From Epiperipatus broadwayi (lineage: Eukaryota > Onychophora > Udeonychophora > Euonychophora > Peripatidae): a DNA stretch of 64,000 nt. Under the pieces are notes generated by a model. That model was not told the origin of the DNA. It did not search any database and saw only the letters and a list, made by a program, of their open reading frames with translations. The stretch lies in assembly GCA_028023455.1 (NCBI GenBank), contig JAQFVV010006542.1:75001-139000 (forward strand), in the 5' to 3' direction. Of this stretch, positions 12,180 through 25,399 are shown piece by piece (position 1 is the first letter of the stretch; every line of letters starts with the position of its first letter). The translations under genes were made by a program, and so were the position numbers.

Positions 12180-15115
12180 GCATTCAGAGAAATGTCAGCA
12201 GGATCATTGCCATTTATCTGATCTAATTCAAGGTTCCAGAGGTAAGTCTACAAACCACATTGATTCAGAATGTGGTCAATGGACTCCTCCTGTTTATTGC
12301 ATAGGGAGCAGAGGGAGTTATTGTTGTAACCCCTTTGATAGTGGAAAAACGCCCTGGTGGGAAGAGCTCCGAGAATGATTTTTATTAAAAAATTGACAAA
12401 TTTTGGGTTCAGCTTGATGAGGGATTCCTATAGGGAGTATATTAGCGGATTTAGTTTTCCTGGGAAACATAAGTTGATAAACTTCCCAATATGATAATTT
12501 CTCCTGAAAAAATGAACCCAATGACCAGAAGTTTTGAGTGATCACAGTACCTTGTTTTTGCAACCAATCACAGTACCTTGTTTTTGCAACCAAATGCTTC
12601 TCCATCTAGAGGTCGATAAGTAGGTTCGACCTTTTTTTTGGGGAAGGGACACTCCATATCAGGATTATCCTTAAAAATCTTGAGTAGCACATTATGAATT
12701 CATTGTAGGTAAAATATCTTCAATGAATGAAGGCCAAGGCCATTAAGAAGCTCAAGTTTTTGTAAAGGTTGAGACAGATGACCCAAAGCCTGCCTTCCCA
12801 ACAGAGTTTTTGGCATAAGGTTTTAATCTTATGGGTAAATCTGTCTGTGGGGGAAAATCCTGCCAGATAGTATGTTATTTTGGGCAATACTACAGCATTC
12901 AGTAGGGCAACCTTTCGCAACAAAAATGGGTAGACCTTAGATAGTGATAATATAATTGATTTGATCTTAGATAATAAAAAAGCTTCAAGTTCCTTTCTCA
13001 TAGTAAATGGGGGGAGGCTAGGGGAAAACCAAAAAATTTCTGAGGGGGGCCCATCTGGGATTTGCTTGCTTGATAGAATAAACCACATGGCTGATTTTCT
13101 TCTGATTACTCAAAGACCAAATTTATGAGCACAATGAATGGTTTAGGAGTTTCTCAAGGCTAGTAAGATCATTCTGAGAGAAGAGGAACATCACCACATC
13201 AACCATATAGAGCATATGGGATGGCTATCCCAGGAAAGAAGTTTCGATGCTTAGCAGTAATGGTGAGCCCTTCAAAATGGAAACCCAGGGCCAAAATCCT
13301 GGAACCATTCGGATATCCAGAGGAAAAACACCTCCCAATTATAAAGAAGGTTCTTTATTATCTGGAAATATGCAGAGGCACTTAGAGTTCCTCCAGTACA
13401 CTAAGTGAAATGTTGATCCTGACACAATTAAAAGCCCCAGCAAAGTTGATTTGAAGTGAAACTAGTGAGGACATTCTCCTCTTGTGAACATGATCAACAA
13501 GAAAGTGAAAATGGCCAATCACATTGACAGTTGAGCTCCCCCTCTTGGTAAATTGGTAGGAGAATAATTGTTTTAAAATAATATCTTGAATATCCTCTTT
13601 AATTAGCTAAGCCCTCAATCATCTTCACTAGTAAGGGCAACATCAAAATCATCTGGAGATTGCCTAACTGATGCAGGACTTCCCACTTCTTAATAATGGG
13701 AACCATGGCAGTTGGACACCCCATTAATTTCTCAGTTGCCATCAACCAGAAGGTCAATCATTCCTTTGATAAATAGGGATGGTAAAGGCATGAATGTGTA
13801 TAAAAACAAATTTTGGAATGCCATGCAGGCCAGGGTGAGTTCTATCAGGGAAGGATCTTAATTTCGACAGTATTCTAGCTTTGGTAATCTTGTGTGGAGC
13901 AGAATCCCTATTGACAAAAGTCCTATGTTAATTGAATACTCCCACAGATTGGAATTTTCTGGAGTAAAATTCACAAATTCTGGCCAACATGAAAGACCCA
14001 GAGTATCCATTGCCCTGCACCTCAATAAACCTATGGGATGTAGACCTTTTGTCAGAGCTCAGGGCCCATGTCAGATAGCCTCTGTTCCAGAAATGTTGGT
14101 GAAGGTATTTGTGGGCCCTCTTAATAGAGAGATACTCAACAATGGCTCCCTGTGTGGCTCCCTGTGTATGTCTATATTTTGTTTTTAGAGCCAGAATATT
14201 AGAAATATTCTGGGCTTCATCAGGAAGTAAGCTGAGCTTTTTGGTGATGGAGTCCAATTCATGAAGCATATGAACTGGACCCTTAGATTTATTTGTACAT
14301 TTGTTGATTAGGTATTTAAGAGTATCAACAAATGCCTTTCAAGCAGCCTATGCAGAAAGGGAAGTCAGCTGTAGATAATTGAAGGGAATATAAACTTCTG
14401 ATATCAGCTAGATAGTAATATTTCTCTTAGTAAGCATATGAGTAGTTCATGGCAGTACTTTAGCTTCCAAAGTGAAGTGGTCAGAGAACACTGCAGGCCA
14501 TAGATGAGCTTCAATAATTGATGAAAAAAGGGAGGGGTACAAGGTCTATGAGTGATCTGGATTTTTTGAGTATAAAATGAAAACATGGTCAGAGAGAAGA
14601 ATCTCCTTCCACTTTCAATTTGCTGCTTTAGAAATTGCATGAATTTGTTTTGACATTGTTCATAGGTTAGATTAAAATCTTCAATGATTAAAGTAGGGAG
14701 AGGACTGATTCTGAGGATGGAATTTATAGTTCGAGTAGTACCGAGAACTACATCTGATCCCCTGGATAAATATAAATTTACCAGACTGAAAGAAAAACTA
14801 TTGATTTGAATGGTAGTTATTAAACAGTTAGAATTGATATGCAGAATTTAGTTGGAATCAATGTGCAGAATTTTAAAGAAAGAAATTTTTATTGATGATT
14901 ATTACAACTCCTCCTAAAGCAGAGGAGGATCAGGTATAATGGAAGAAGCCTAAGCAATGAATGAGATCAAGGATTCAGGGGTCAGATCCAAGGTGGAGCT
15001 TAGTCTCAGATAAGCAAAGAATATCAGGGGCTTGGTGATGAAACCAAGGTGATAATGAATAAACCCTGTCATAAAAGTTCAGACCTCTGACATTAACTGC
15101 AACAACATTAAACAT
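12180..15115 (-). pseudogene. LINE ORF2 (endonuclease + RT), broken
   Basis: ATG at 15,115 begins MFNVVAVNVRGLN, the typical N-terminus of an APE-like endonuclease, followed by DILCLSETKL and GGVVIIINKNF. An EDFNLTYEQCQNKF segment near 14,680-14,640 sits where GDFN is expected. The RT follows: motif A reads INFAGAFN near 13,430-13,450 where the plus-strand relative has LDIAAAFDS, so the catalytic Asp is Asn. Motif C reads YMVDVVMF near 13,190-13,210 in place of YMDD. The thumb region is at 13,088-12,720. The C-terminal CSLCNKQEESIDHILNQC lies at about 12,260-12,312. Numerous stops and frameshifts, plus a 26-bp tandem duplication at 12,541-12,592, show it is dead. Confidence 0.7.
12541..12592. 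repeat. 26-bp exact tandem duplication
   Basis: The unit starting ATCACAGTACC is present twice with no mismatch inside the LINE ORF2 relic. It causes a frameshift, since 26 is not a multiple of three. It is a recent slippage event in dead sequence. Confidence 0.95.
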
Positions 15116-15129
15116 TGTAGATGGTATAA

Positions 15130-17004
15130 TCAGTCCCATGATTCAGAGACAGTGTCCTCTAAGGAACAGAATCAGAAGGGTCAGGATTGATCACTGGATG
15201 AAAATTGGCATCAAGTTCAGGAATAGTCTCAGGGATAACTTCAACAAATGAGGAGGCAGAGCTAAAATCATCCAGTAATGGGATGTGTTAAGAACTGGAT
15301 GAGGAGAGAGAAACTGCAGGAATAAACTCAAGGTTTGGGTCAACTAGATCAGGTTTCTGAGAGGCATCAGATATGATAGGAGAAGTTTATCTGATTTTCT
15401 TATTACTAGGGCAGGAGGAGGGGGCCAACTTGTCAGGAAGATTATGTCCCTTATTGGCAGCAGGGATTTCCACACTGGAAAAATGGCCAGCTAGATTAGA
15501 CTTAGATTTGTGGTTATGGTTCTTTCTCTTATGCCAGGGAAGGGCAGAAGAACCAATGGGGCTGAATTCTGGGTCACTGACAGAGGCCATAGACAAGCCA
15601 TCCTCCTCAGCCAGGAAGAGACATCCATGGACTGGTCCATTAACTGTCATTCTGATACACTCAGTAGATAAGTCCTAGGAAAATTGCTGAGTACTGGGAC
15701 TACAATGTGCAGGAAAGCAGAATCATGTGATTCAAATCCATGCTCTTGGTGATTAGCAACTTTTGTTATATTTGGGATTAGAAATGGGCATGTCAACACG
15801 AGGCTGGGACAAGGGCAATCTATCCTTATAGGCACATTTATGGTATTTAAATTGCATATATCTCCACATTGTACACATATGTGGTCTTGGCATTCCTTCA
15901 TGATGTGTCCCCTTTGTCAGCAATAAAAATATTGGGGAGGGACACCATGAAGGATGATTATAAGGGGGGAGTCATGATACTCAATTAATCCTGGGATAGA
16001 CAATGGAGAAATGCCCTAGGCAAGGACAATTTTGAATATTGTCACCTTGGTGAACACTTGGGTTTCAGCATGAGGTATAGTGAACACTTGGGTTTCAGCA
16101 TGAGGTTCAAGTTTATAGTCAAAGGAGATGATTTTTTTTATAGGAACCCAGATTCTCCTGTAGGTAAGTTCTATCAAAATCAACTCCACAGTTTTGCACT
16201 GTTCCATCCACTTATAGAGGATAATTTGCATCTATGGTGACTAGATAATGATTAGCCAGGGATTTGTGATTGTTCCTAAAGGTTTCTTTTGCAATAACAT
16301 TATGGAATTGTACAATGACATATCGCTTATTCGGATAAAATAGGATCTTATATATCAATCCCCATAGATTGTAATCTTTGAATAAGGCATATAGTGATTT
16401 GACTGAAATTTAAACAAATGAAGATCATTATAAGTATTTGAGAGAATGACTGTGTTTTTATTCTTGTAAATTTTGAAAGGTTTTATGGAGAAGAGCAGGA
16501 ATAAATCTATTGAATTGTTCATTAATAAAAGCATGAATAGTAGGATCATAATGAAATTTGTGGATAGCTCCAAGTGTTGTCATTTCTGGAATATCCTGTT
16601 CAGCAACTGAGTTTTCTCCATCAATACTTTGTATGGCCTTATTGAAGGGGTCTGGATTGTGTGTCATGTAGATTCTCAGAGGTAAATGATTTAGACAAAA
16701 TGATTGAGTTAGGAATAATAGCTGCCTTTTGAGCATAAGATAATGATTTGGAAGATGATTGATAGATTTTATGATTGGGAGCAACATTTGGTGAAGGGAA
16801 GTCTTTGGATTTCTTGTCTAAATGGATTGTTTTATTTGGATATTGATACTCATTGTAATTGTTTGTAACAAGTGGTTTAGATACTGTGTGTTTACTTTTC
16901 TTGAAATAGTTTGGCAGTTTGGACTTAGGTGTGGGGCTTAAAGAAGGAAAGTTAGATCCCAATTCCATTCTAGTATAGACCTGAGAATATGATAGATTCA
17001 ACAT
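15130..17004 (-). pseudogene. LINE ORF1 (gag-like, zinc knuckles), broken
   Basis: The frame opens with ATG at 17,004 and runs about 120 codons through a basic, Ser/Lys-rich, low-complexity N-terminus before the first frameshift. Further pieces continue in other frames (16,787-16,458; 16,573-16,355). Around 15,950-15,850 the translation gives GHIMKEC followed by CVQCGDIC, consistent with two CCHC zinc knuckles that have lost residues, and a stop replaces a residue just before the first GH. ORF1 proteins of this LINE group bind the element RNA. An imperfect 30-bp tandem duplication lies inside at 16,051-16,106. At least three frameshifts make it non-functional. Confidence 0.6.
16051..16106. 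repeat. 30-bp tandem duplication in ORF1 relic
   Basis: The segment TGAACACTTGGGTTTCAGCA plus a few bases occurs at 16,051 and 16,081. The two copies are identical for about 26 bp. Confidence 0.9.
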
Positions 17005-17010
17005 TTTATA

Positions 17011-18899
17011 TGTATTTAAATGCTATTGTCTAAATTGGAAGCTGTTAGAATTTTAGAGCTTTATTATATCATTTTTTATAATTTTGTAATTCTTTGTAGA
17101 AATCTTTCAGCAATTCATGATATCACAAATGTGGTGAGTAAATGTCATTATTTTTTTCAATAGTTTTTTTTTTTCAGTATTAATATTATGTGCCATTGAG
17201 ATTTTTCTCTTTTATACATTTTTTTTAGCAATTAATAATTGTATTCTATTATATGATCAGTAACTCTTTCTATCAGTTATAAAAATTCCAGATATTCATT
17301 TCTTTGAAATGAAATGTCACATGTCCTACTTTAATGATCATCAAATGTGAAGATAATGTCTCATCTATTTTAGGGTGCCAAATGATTTTTCTAAAGAAAA
17401 TACATTGTTGAGATATTTAGATTTAAGAAGTTAACATGTTAAATGCCCTTTTTTAAAAACTAATACATGTGAAAGATTAGATTATGGGGAAACTGCCCAA
17501 ATAATTCAGACTAATTGAATTTTTTTTATCTACTTAGACAATTGTCAGTTTTATTCTGATTTTGCCTCCCCCCCCAAAAAAAAAACAAACAATTTGTATA
17601 TCATTACTGAAATGATCTTGATCTGCATTTCTAATTTTTCAAATTTGTGTAAACATTAATTTTGCAAATGTTTATTTACTATGTAATGCCCACTATTCAA
17701 TTATATATAACAATAAATTGCGCCTTAGGTTTGAAGAAAAAACTTTTAATAATTTCTAAGAGGAAATATCTTTGTGCAATCATATTTAATATTACATATA
17801 TGTGTTTAAATTTCAAGTTATATATTCATACTTCAAAAATATGATTACAGACATTGGAATGAATGCAACTATATATTGTGATACAATGGACATAAACTAA
17901 ACTTTTAATAAAAGAAAATATAAACAAGAGGAAGAAAATTATGCAGATAATAAATATAGAAGAACTTGAGATCCAGAACTCTATTCTCTCAATAATTAGA
18001 TGATGATGAAATCATATATTTTTTTTCAGAAACTATCATGAAAAATTTTTAAAAAATATATAATTCCTGATCATCATCATTTTATAAGAATCTAAATGAA
18101 GATCATACTAAGAATCACAACATCAAGTAGCTTATTAGTAATCGGGATATATTAAATAGTTTGTTGGTTACTGTACTCAGTCTACTAATGTGCTCCACAC
18201 GTAGAAAATATAAGAAGGACCTTTAGATATGACTTTAAACTGTCAATAATAAATAAATAGAGACTGACCAAAATCTCCTGCTACATTATAGAAGAGAATG
18301 TTGGTTCATCAGAGGCTGGATACTGTTTCTGATAGAAACTAGTTTTTCTCTCTATTTTTCTTCTTTAGTCACTTAAGTTATTGTAAAACCCAATTATCAA
18401 GAACCTCTTATGACATTGGACCTCTCTTTATAAGTACTACTGTAATCATAATACTGTGTGTTTACACACACAGTATTTCTGAAATTATTTCTCTTTTTTT
18501 AACACAAGTTTTTAAGAATTAATGAAGCATAAGTTTTTGAGAATTAAGAAAGCCATGGTAGGGGCAGGTTTAGTAGACTGGAAGACTTTCGTTACAATAT
18601 TTGTCCAAGGCAGCATAATCACTAATAAATCAGCATGAAACAGGATATGAAAGACAGAATATTTGACTGATAAAAATTATATGCTTAGGCAGCCAAATGG
18701 AAGTGATGAGTTTAGAAAATATGGTCTAAAAATGGCCTGCCTCATGCATTATGGCTAGGTTGTCATGCTTGATGGATTATTCATCTCAGTGATAGAAATA
18801 GTAACAATAATAAGGTTAATAGTAGTAATAATAAAGAGAGAAGTAGTGGAAGTACTTAAGATAAATACTATAAATCAAATTATCTTCTAAATATAGATA
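17011..18899. other. AT-rich stretch, no gene recognised
   Basis: Nothing coding is recognisable between the two LINEs. A C8/A10 homopolymer junction lies at about 17,567-17,583, and a perfect hairpin, 12-bp arms around TTAC, lies at about 18,450-18,476 (TACTGTGTGT paired with ACACACAGTA). Confidence 0.55.
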
Positions 18900-21480
18900 T
18901 ATGGGATGTGCAAATTTGACTATTCAAAACAAAAACAAAGAATTGCACTCATACCCAAAGAGTTGTCAAAATTTAAGACCAACATAGCTGCTCTCAGTGT
19001 AAGCCATCTCCCATAGGCAGAAAGTTTAATAGAGCTGATGGATGGATAGTAGCTTTTTTAAAAAACGCAGGTCAGTCAGCAAAAAAAGAATGCATTGTTT
19101 AAGATATGCTGTAAAGTCTCATTTAGCATTTTCAATTGTTGGAATTCCTCATAACATTGAAAGGTTATAGATGTTAGAATTTGCATTGTACAATATGGTG
19201 CAAAGAATTCAGAGAAGGAAAGCTTTGATTTCTTGCTGGACAGCATTATTAAACAATACCATTAAAATAGATTTTTTTCTTCATGGAGACTTTCTATATG
19301 GATTAGTACAAATAGTAGATTTTTAGACAAAAAGTTTGACACTGTAAATTCAAATAGTTTATTATTAAATTTAAGCACACACATTAATAGACTCCAAAAA
19401 ATACTTTGTTTAGACAAAAAAATACTGCTATAAAAATCATGGATGCATTTAAAACAAAAATATGGATGTGAGAAATGGTATCACAATTGTATTAAATTCA
19501 GCAATGAAACTATCATATAATGACATTGATATTTTGAACAGGTGGAAGAGGTATTTTGATTATCTTTTGAATAATGTATTTTCAATGAAAAATCCATTTT
19601 ATTTATAAATTTAGATTTGGAAAAATGGCATCCATCCTTAAGGAGTAAAAACATGATTGTGATCTTAAAAATGAAAAGGTTGAAAATCCTGATGAAATAC
19701 TTGGATAATTTTTAAATATATGGAATCATGTAGTTAGACCACATAATATTAAAGATGCTTTAATTATTTAATTTTTGAAAGTAATGGGAGTAGAATAGAC
19801 TATAGTGATTATTATATAATATCACTGTTATCCATTAATCAAAAAGTACTTTTTAAGAATTTTGTTGAATAGGTTGTTTTCAGTTATACATGAATACTCA
19901 CTGCAATGTTAGAAAATCAAGAAGTACTATAGACAAAGTTTTGTTGCCAGAAAAATTCCAGAAAAATATCAGGAACAAAGGAGTGATTTATATATAGTTT
20001 TTAATGATTTTGTTAAGATAATTCAGTTAATAGGTCAGATCTATGATGTGTAATTGATCATCCACTCAATTTAATAGAATTAGAAAAGGTGTTAATACTA
20101 CAGAAAAAAAAGTCTTAGGAATATGAAGTAAAACCTGGTGTTAAACAAAAATGTCTACTTACTCTAATATTATGTTCAGTTTTTATAATTGTGATCTTTT
20201 ATTATAGGCATCTTAATAAAAGAGTGATCAAGATATGATTCAGGTTTGAAGGTGAAACTTTTTATTTTAAATCAATTAAAAGTGAAAACAAGAATTTTGT
20301 ATTATGAATTTACAGTATAAAACTCAAGTTTTTTATTATCAGTAATGGAAAAAAAATTCTTAACAAACTTTAGCTTGAATAGTTAGCAATTTGAAAATGC
20401 AAAGCAGTTTAACTACCATGATAATTTTATAAGTAAAGAATTGAATGTAGATGTTGAGATACAACACAGATTCCAATTTGTTGCTGCTGCTTTTAACAAT
20501 TTAAAATGTAGACTATTTTATCACAAAGAAATAACTACTGCAATTAAATTAGTTGTATGTAGAGTTATTATTATACTTAATTTATTGAATGAAAGTGAAA
20601 TATAAAGGTATTAGATAAATTTCATTTGAAGACAGGTCTGTAAATAGCAATATCATAAAACCAGTCCATAAACTATGTAGATTACTGGATATGATTACCA
20701 TTGAGTCTATTATCATAAATTCACATATTCATTGGATTTGATATGTAAAACCAATGAACAATGAAAGATTTCTTAAAAGGGTATTTTGTAATGAACAATA
20801 TAAAGGTATTAGATAAATTTCATTTGAAGACAGGTCTGTAAATAGCAATATCATAAAACCAGTCCATAAACTATGTAGATTACTGGATATGATTACCATT
20901 GAGTCTATTATCATAAATTCACATCTTCATTGGATTTGATATGTAAAACCAATGAACAATGAAAGATTTCTTAAAAGGGTATTTTGTAATGAACCTGAGC
21001 ATAGTTTTTATTAAAAAGGTAGATTCTCCATGTGAGGATTGTGTCAAAGAGATTCCAAAAAAGTGTAAAATCAACTCCATTGTGAAGATATAGAAAAGAG
21101 TAAACTAAGATGAAAAATTATATTGCACATAGTGCTGAACTTTTCCAGAAAGAAACTTTTCTGTTGACCTAACTATACAACAACAAAAAAATGAATCAGT
21201 TTCTCCTATATGTGGACATAATTTTGTTTCACAGATTGGTTTGTATAGTCATTGTAAAACTAATTTCTAGAGATTTTTTTCCTTGTTTTTTTTTTTTTCT
21301 CTTATTTTTTTGTGGAAGTGGAATAGCCATACATGTTTACAAATGGTTGGCTGTTTATTATTATTATTATTATTACCAAACAGTTTTCTACATTATTTTT
21401 TTCTGGAAGATAGATAAAATTCTAAACTCAGATCATATTTCCCAATCTAGAGCATGCAAGAATTAACTCTAAATATAATT
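18900..21480 (+). mobile_element. LINE with zinc-finger-like C-terminus, dead
   Basis: The plus-strand three-frame translation follows a common animal LINE type often annotated as craniofacial development protein 2-like. Landmarks: IPKELSKFKTNIAALS near 18,950 (endonuclease); ILNRWKRYFDYLLN near 19,535; VKPGVKQKCLLTLI near 20,130 (RT motif B region); ELNVDVEIQHRFQFVAAAFN near 20,440-20,500; HIHWI..VKPMNN and KRVFCNE in the C-terminal part, present twice because of a 198-bp duplication; AHSAELFQKE near 21,130. The tail MNQFLLYVDIILFHRLVC stands where related elements have a CxxC...H zinc finger. Stops and frameshifts are frequent, so no protein is made. A second copy of its 3' part lies at 39,150-39,450. 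Confidence 0.65.
20599..20994. repeat. 198-bp tandem duplication inside the LINE
   Basis: Two adjacent 198-bp units, 20,599-20,796 and 20,797-20,994, appear to differ at a single base (CACATATTC against CACATCTTC). The unit covers the C-terminal coding part of the LINE relic; 198 is 66 codons, but the frame was already broken. Near identity in an otherwise strongly decayed element makes this much younger than the insertion. Confidence 0.95.
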
Positions 21481-21879
21481 TATACATTGGAAATAAGACA
21501 AAGCTAAGATAAAAATGCCATGAAAACTGACTTTAGTTTTAAGTAATATAAAGACATATATTTTTGAATAATTCGATAATAAGAAAGTCACTCATGATTA
21601 CATTATAGATATATTAAAAAAAATAATTTAATGTGTCAGAAAAATATTACATTAACAACTCTTTTCAAGTATATTGTAATGGTAAGGAACATTAGAGGTC
21701 AACATTTAGAGATAGAAAATCATCATCATCCCCATTCAACATAAATAATCATTAAAGATAAAATGAATGAATAAAAGAAAATGAACATGTATAAAAGAAA
21801 TAAGATCATGAGGAGTAATACTATCAACACTGAACAAAACTATAGGTAACTACGCAATAATTATATGTTACAAGCTACA

Positions 21880-22690
21880 TCAACATCAATGCCCTGATTT
21901 TTGAGTAATATTAGTGTACAGTCCAATTATAAACTCAATTTAAAAAAGTGCAATGAATGGACTTAAGGTGATGTTACATTTGCACCATCCAGAGAAGTGT
22001 CTGGATACCCACTCGCAAACATAAATCTTCACACACACACACACACACAATTAAAAGGTGAGAAGGTTGCCTTGACAGCAGTGAGAAATATTGATTACTA
22101 TCTTTATTGTGAATGTTTAGGTGGTCACTGTTTGGTATCGAATTACATCATTATCCCATTTAGCTTTAAGCACTATTTCACTTATTATTTCTAAATAATA
22201 CATGAGCAATTTAAAAGTATTGCAGTTTGTAATGTTATTGAGTTATAGATTTAAACAGAGGGCGTTACTGGATATTTGTAATTGTATAATGGTTTGTATA
22301 TTTGTATAATTATTTTAGGCAGTGTTAACAGTAACTTTCTTTTCATATATATATATATATATATAAACCAACCATTATTACTCAGGCTAGCTTGAAAAGT
22401 AAAGACACAAGGGCTGTGGTTGTATACACAAGAAAATACCAACATATAATATTTTATACCCATTTTAATGTTAAATAAATTCACAAGAATAACTTAAAAC
22501 AATAATATATAAATTTATTTAATTAGAAACCAATAACAATAAACTCAACTTAAAGGTGTATCAAGTTTGCTATAAATATAAATACATCATTCTGATTTTG
22601 ATTCATAGATTGAAAAATAATAACTTATATAGGTAGCATTGTGTATAATTTTCCAATATAGAAATTGTAAAAAGTATTAAACAATCATAT
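21880..22690. repeat. Interspersed repeat N1, partial copy
   Basis: Segments match the N1 copy at 57.7-59.0 kb: CAATTATAAACT followed by a GCACCATCCAG-like stretch (21,900-22,010 against 58,540-58,630), and CATTCTGATTTTGATT near 22,590 against 58,908. It contains a CA run (22,030-22,049) and a TA run (about 22,347-22,366). A 55-bp sub-block at 22,170-22,224 recurs at 35,439-35,493 with two differences. It is non-coding and the class is unknown. Confidence 0.45.
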
Positions 22691-24661
22691 CCATGTATTC
22701 ACCCACATCAGATCCTCCAGGCAATCTAGACCAGTGGTTGTGCAGCTCGACATTGCAGCTGCCTTTGATTCTATCCAACTCAATACTCTTTTAAACATAT
22801 TTGGTAAGCATGATATTTCTACTGGAATCATAAATATTATTAGAAACTTCCTCTACAATTGTGAAGTGAGCATCTCATTGAATGGGAAGCTTTCTCCCCC
22901 ATTTTACACCACATCCTCCATTCCACAGGGATTACCTCTGAGCATCCTGTTTTTCATCACTTACCTCAACCCTCTGCTTCTTCAAATTGAGAGATCTCTT
23001 CCTGGAATTCATATCCTGATTTTAAATACATCAATTCATCACATCACCTATATGGATGACTTGGACATTTTCCTTCCATGAAAAAAATTAATTCCCAGAC
23101 TTTTATAAATATTTAAAGAATTCTCTGTTCAATCTGGCCTCCAGTTTAATATGGCCAAGTCATCTGTCTGGTATATATCTTCAGATAAGACCATTCCAGG
23201 ACCATTTTCAGTGAAGCCTCAGAACTTCTTGGGCTTCCCTATATTTGAATCTGCTTCTGCCATGAAGAGATCTATCCAAGAAAAGCTACTCCAATCCACA
23301 CTGAGAATCACATCCTCTCTATCCAAAGTTTACATGTCCATGTTCACCAAATCCTCTCTTATCAATATACTAATATTTCCTAACCAGCAGTCAATTTTAC
23401 CAAAGTCTTCATCAGGAAGATACACACGATGTGCACTGATCTGATTAGAGGGGGCAAAAGTGCAACCATAAGCTTGAAAAATCTACAGAAACACACAAAA
23501 CTCGATGGATTATCTCTACATTCCATAGATACTTTTATATTTCAACATTCCTACAATTCTTTCTACAGAATGTGTTTGCTGTATCCCACCTACTCACTCT
23601 CCAGAGAGGTCACTCCCTCAGATAAGCCTCCCCCTATTGTGACTGATTGGCTGGCAACACTCACATATCTTATCTCCAAACATACTATGCTTCCTAACAA
23701 ATCATCCTCAATGAAAATCCAAGTTCTGGAATGCCTACTACATCCTTAATCCTGATGTTTCTGTGGGATCAACTCTCATCAGGCTTAATAACCATTTGCT
23801 AATCAAAAAATTTAAGTGAAAGATAAATATTAATGCCTTGCTTACTAAACCCTTTCTGGTGCATCACCGAGGATTCACAAACAAAGAGTCCACTTGCTCA
23901 CTATGCCTCAGAGAGGGTGAAACATCTCTTCACCTCCTCTGCCACTGTGTTTCTTTTCACCCCTATAGAGATATCCTCCATGTTAAATAACAATACACCT
24001 GCTCTGTTGACTCTCATTGACAATATACTGTGTGGATCCATCCCAGAGATATGAATAACAACATTTGTACTGTTCTCACTATGGTACACATGGTACTGGC
24101 TCACATTTAATTATGCACTGGAACATCCGCTCGAGCTTGATATTAACAAAATGGAAAAAATTCAGAAAAGTGACCAGAGTTTTGCCCCCTCTTACATCTA
24201 CAATTGTACATGGAGGTTATTGATTTGGCCCCCAAAAGCTGGTCCCTTTCACTCTTGAATAAAAATCTCCTTCCCTGGAAAGTGATTTGAGGCTGAATGG
24301 CCTGCATCCCTTTGTGATGACTCACCTTGCTCTGCATGATTATTGACCAGATCATGAGTTTTATGAAAGTAACCTCCAATACAAAGGGTCGACTTGGTCA
24401 TGCAGGGCATGGACTAAGGGTTATATCTATCACTGAACTGTATGAGACATGCAAGCATGGTCACCTATCAACAAGATACTATTCTGGACTCATTCCTCAC
24501 TGATATGCTTCGTACTAGTCCTTTTGGCTGGTGTCAAGCAAGATATCAATATTGAGCTTTCATCCCCTTATTACCATATAATATATTCTATGTTTAACTA
24601 TTATCATATATTGTAACCAAATTTCTGAATAAAAATTCTATATTTTATAAAAAAAAAAAAA
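22690..24661 (+). mobile_element. 5'-truncated LINE with poly(A) tail
   Basis: A 2-kb, 5'-truncated relative of the 12-17-kb LINE. It starts just before RT motif A (VVVQLDIAAAFDSI, 22,731-22,772), continues through SSIPQGLPLSILFF and an intact YMDD box (23,049-23,060), then the thumb (SLSKVYMSMF..SSL, as SLSKVYPFLLRKVAL in the minus copy) and CSLCLREGETSLHLLCHC near 23,890-23,945. It ends with AATAAA-like sequence and a 13-A tail (24,649-24,661). Several frameshifts separate the open segments 22,734-23,081, 23,151-23,444 and 23,429-23,749. Truncation at the 5' end plus a poly(A) tail is the hallmark of target-primed reverse transcription. No convincing target-site duplication was found. Confidence 0.8.
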
Positions 24662-25395
24662 GTTATTTTCAAAGGATCATGTCAGAGTTAGAGAAATTAA
24701 TTTTATATATGTACATCTAGTATATATCATTCCACAATACAGATTAACGATAGATGAAAAATTATGAAGAGGTGTTTAGTTTGTTTATTGGGAGTTTATA
24801 TATATATATGTGTGTGTGTGTGTATAGTACCGAGAAGCAAAGTACATGGGAAAATTGTTATTTACAATTATTAAAAAGTAAAAAAATTTCATAAACAATG
24901 CAAAAACTTTTAAAAATTGATCAATAAATATTAAAATCACTAAGCTGTCCATGAATAACTGAATTAAAATATTTAAAAAAGAGAAAAACATCTCGTTTGA
25001 AAATAAATAAATTTATAAATGTTTGAAGAGTTTTTTTTTATTACTTAAAACAAAATACAGTCTGCTAAAAGTTAATTAATTCATAGTTTTACATATTAAA
25101 GAATTATTCATATAAATGTTATTTATCAGCAAATGTTATGTATTAAAGAGTAATTAGAAGGGGATAGAAAATATAACTTAGAAAAGCTAAAAGTAGTTGA
25201 ATTTCAAGTAATTAAAAGTTAGCCATAGCAGTTAAAAAATAAATCTTTTACATACAATTAAAAATATCTCTTTTCATTTAATTTAAAGAAAAATAAAAAG
25301 TAATGTAAATGGTTCAGATGTAATAAAGAAGTATATTAAAATGTGTGCATGTGTTAATATAATGAAATATGAAAGTTGAGTTTTACAATCAGTTT
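24662..25395. other. AT-rich stretch, no gene recognised
   Basis: This stretch downstream of the LINE tail holds only a TA/GT microsatellite (about 24,798-24,826). Confidence 0.55.
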
Positions 25396-25399
25396 TACA

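Larger units (their letters stand above)
12000..17010 (-). mobile_element. Near full-length, inactivated two-ORF LINE
   Basis: A minus-strand non-LTR retrotransposon of about 5 kb. In transcriptional order it has an ORF1 with zinc knuckles (17,004 to about 15,130), an APE-like endonuclease (from 15,115), a reverse transcriptase (about 13,700-12,720) and a C-terminal CxxC...H...C motif (12,253-12,320). Two ORFs, zinc knuckles in ORF1 and a C-terminal CCHC motif are typical of the I/R1/Jockey group of LINEs; I cannot place it to clade and saw no clear RNase H. The block is less AT-rich than its surroundings. No poly(T) is seen at the low-coordinate end and no target-site duplication was found, so the exact ends are estimates. 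A relative of the same family is at 22,690-24,661. Confidence 0.75.

Noticed and set aside
14217-14224. CATCAGG words reminiscent of the reverse hammerhead core
   Set aside because: Lies in LINE coding sequence, with neither GAAA nor pairing helices.
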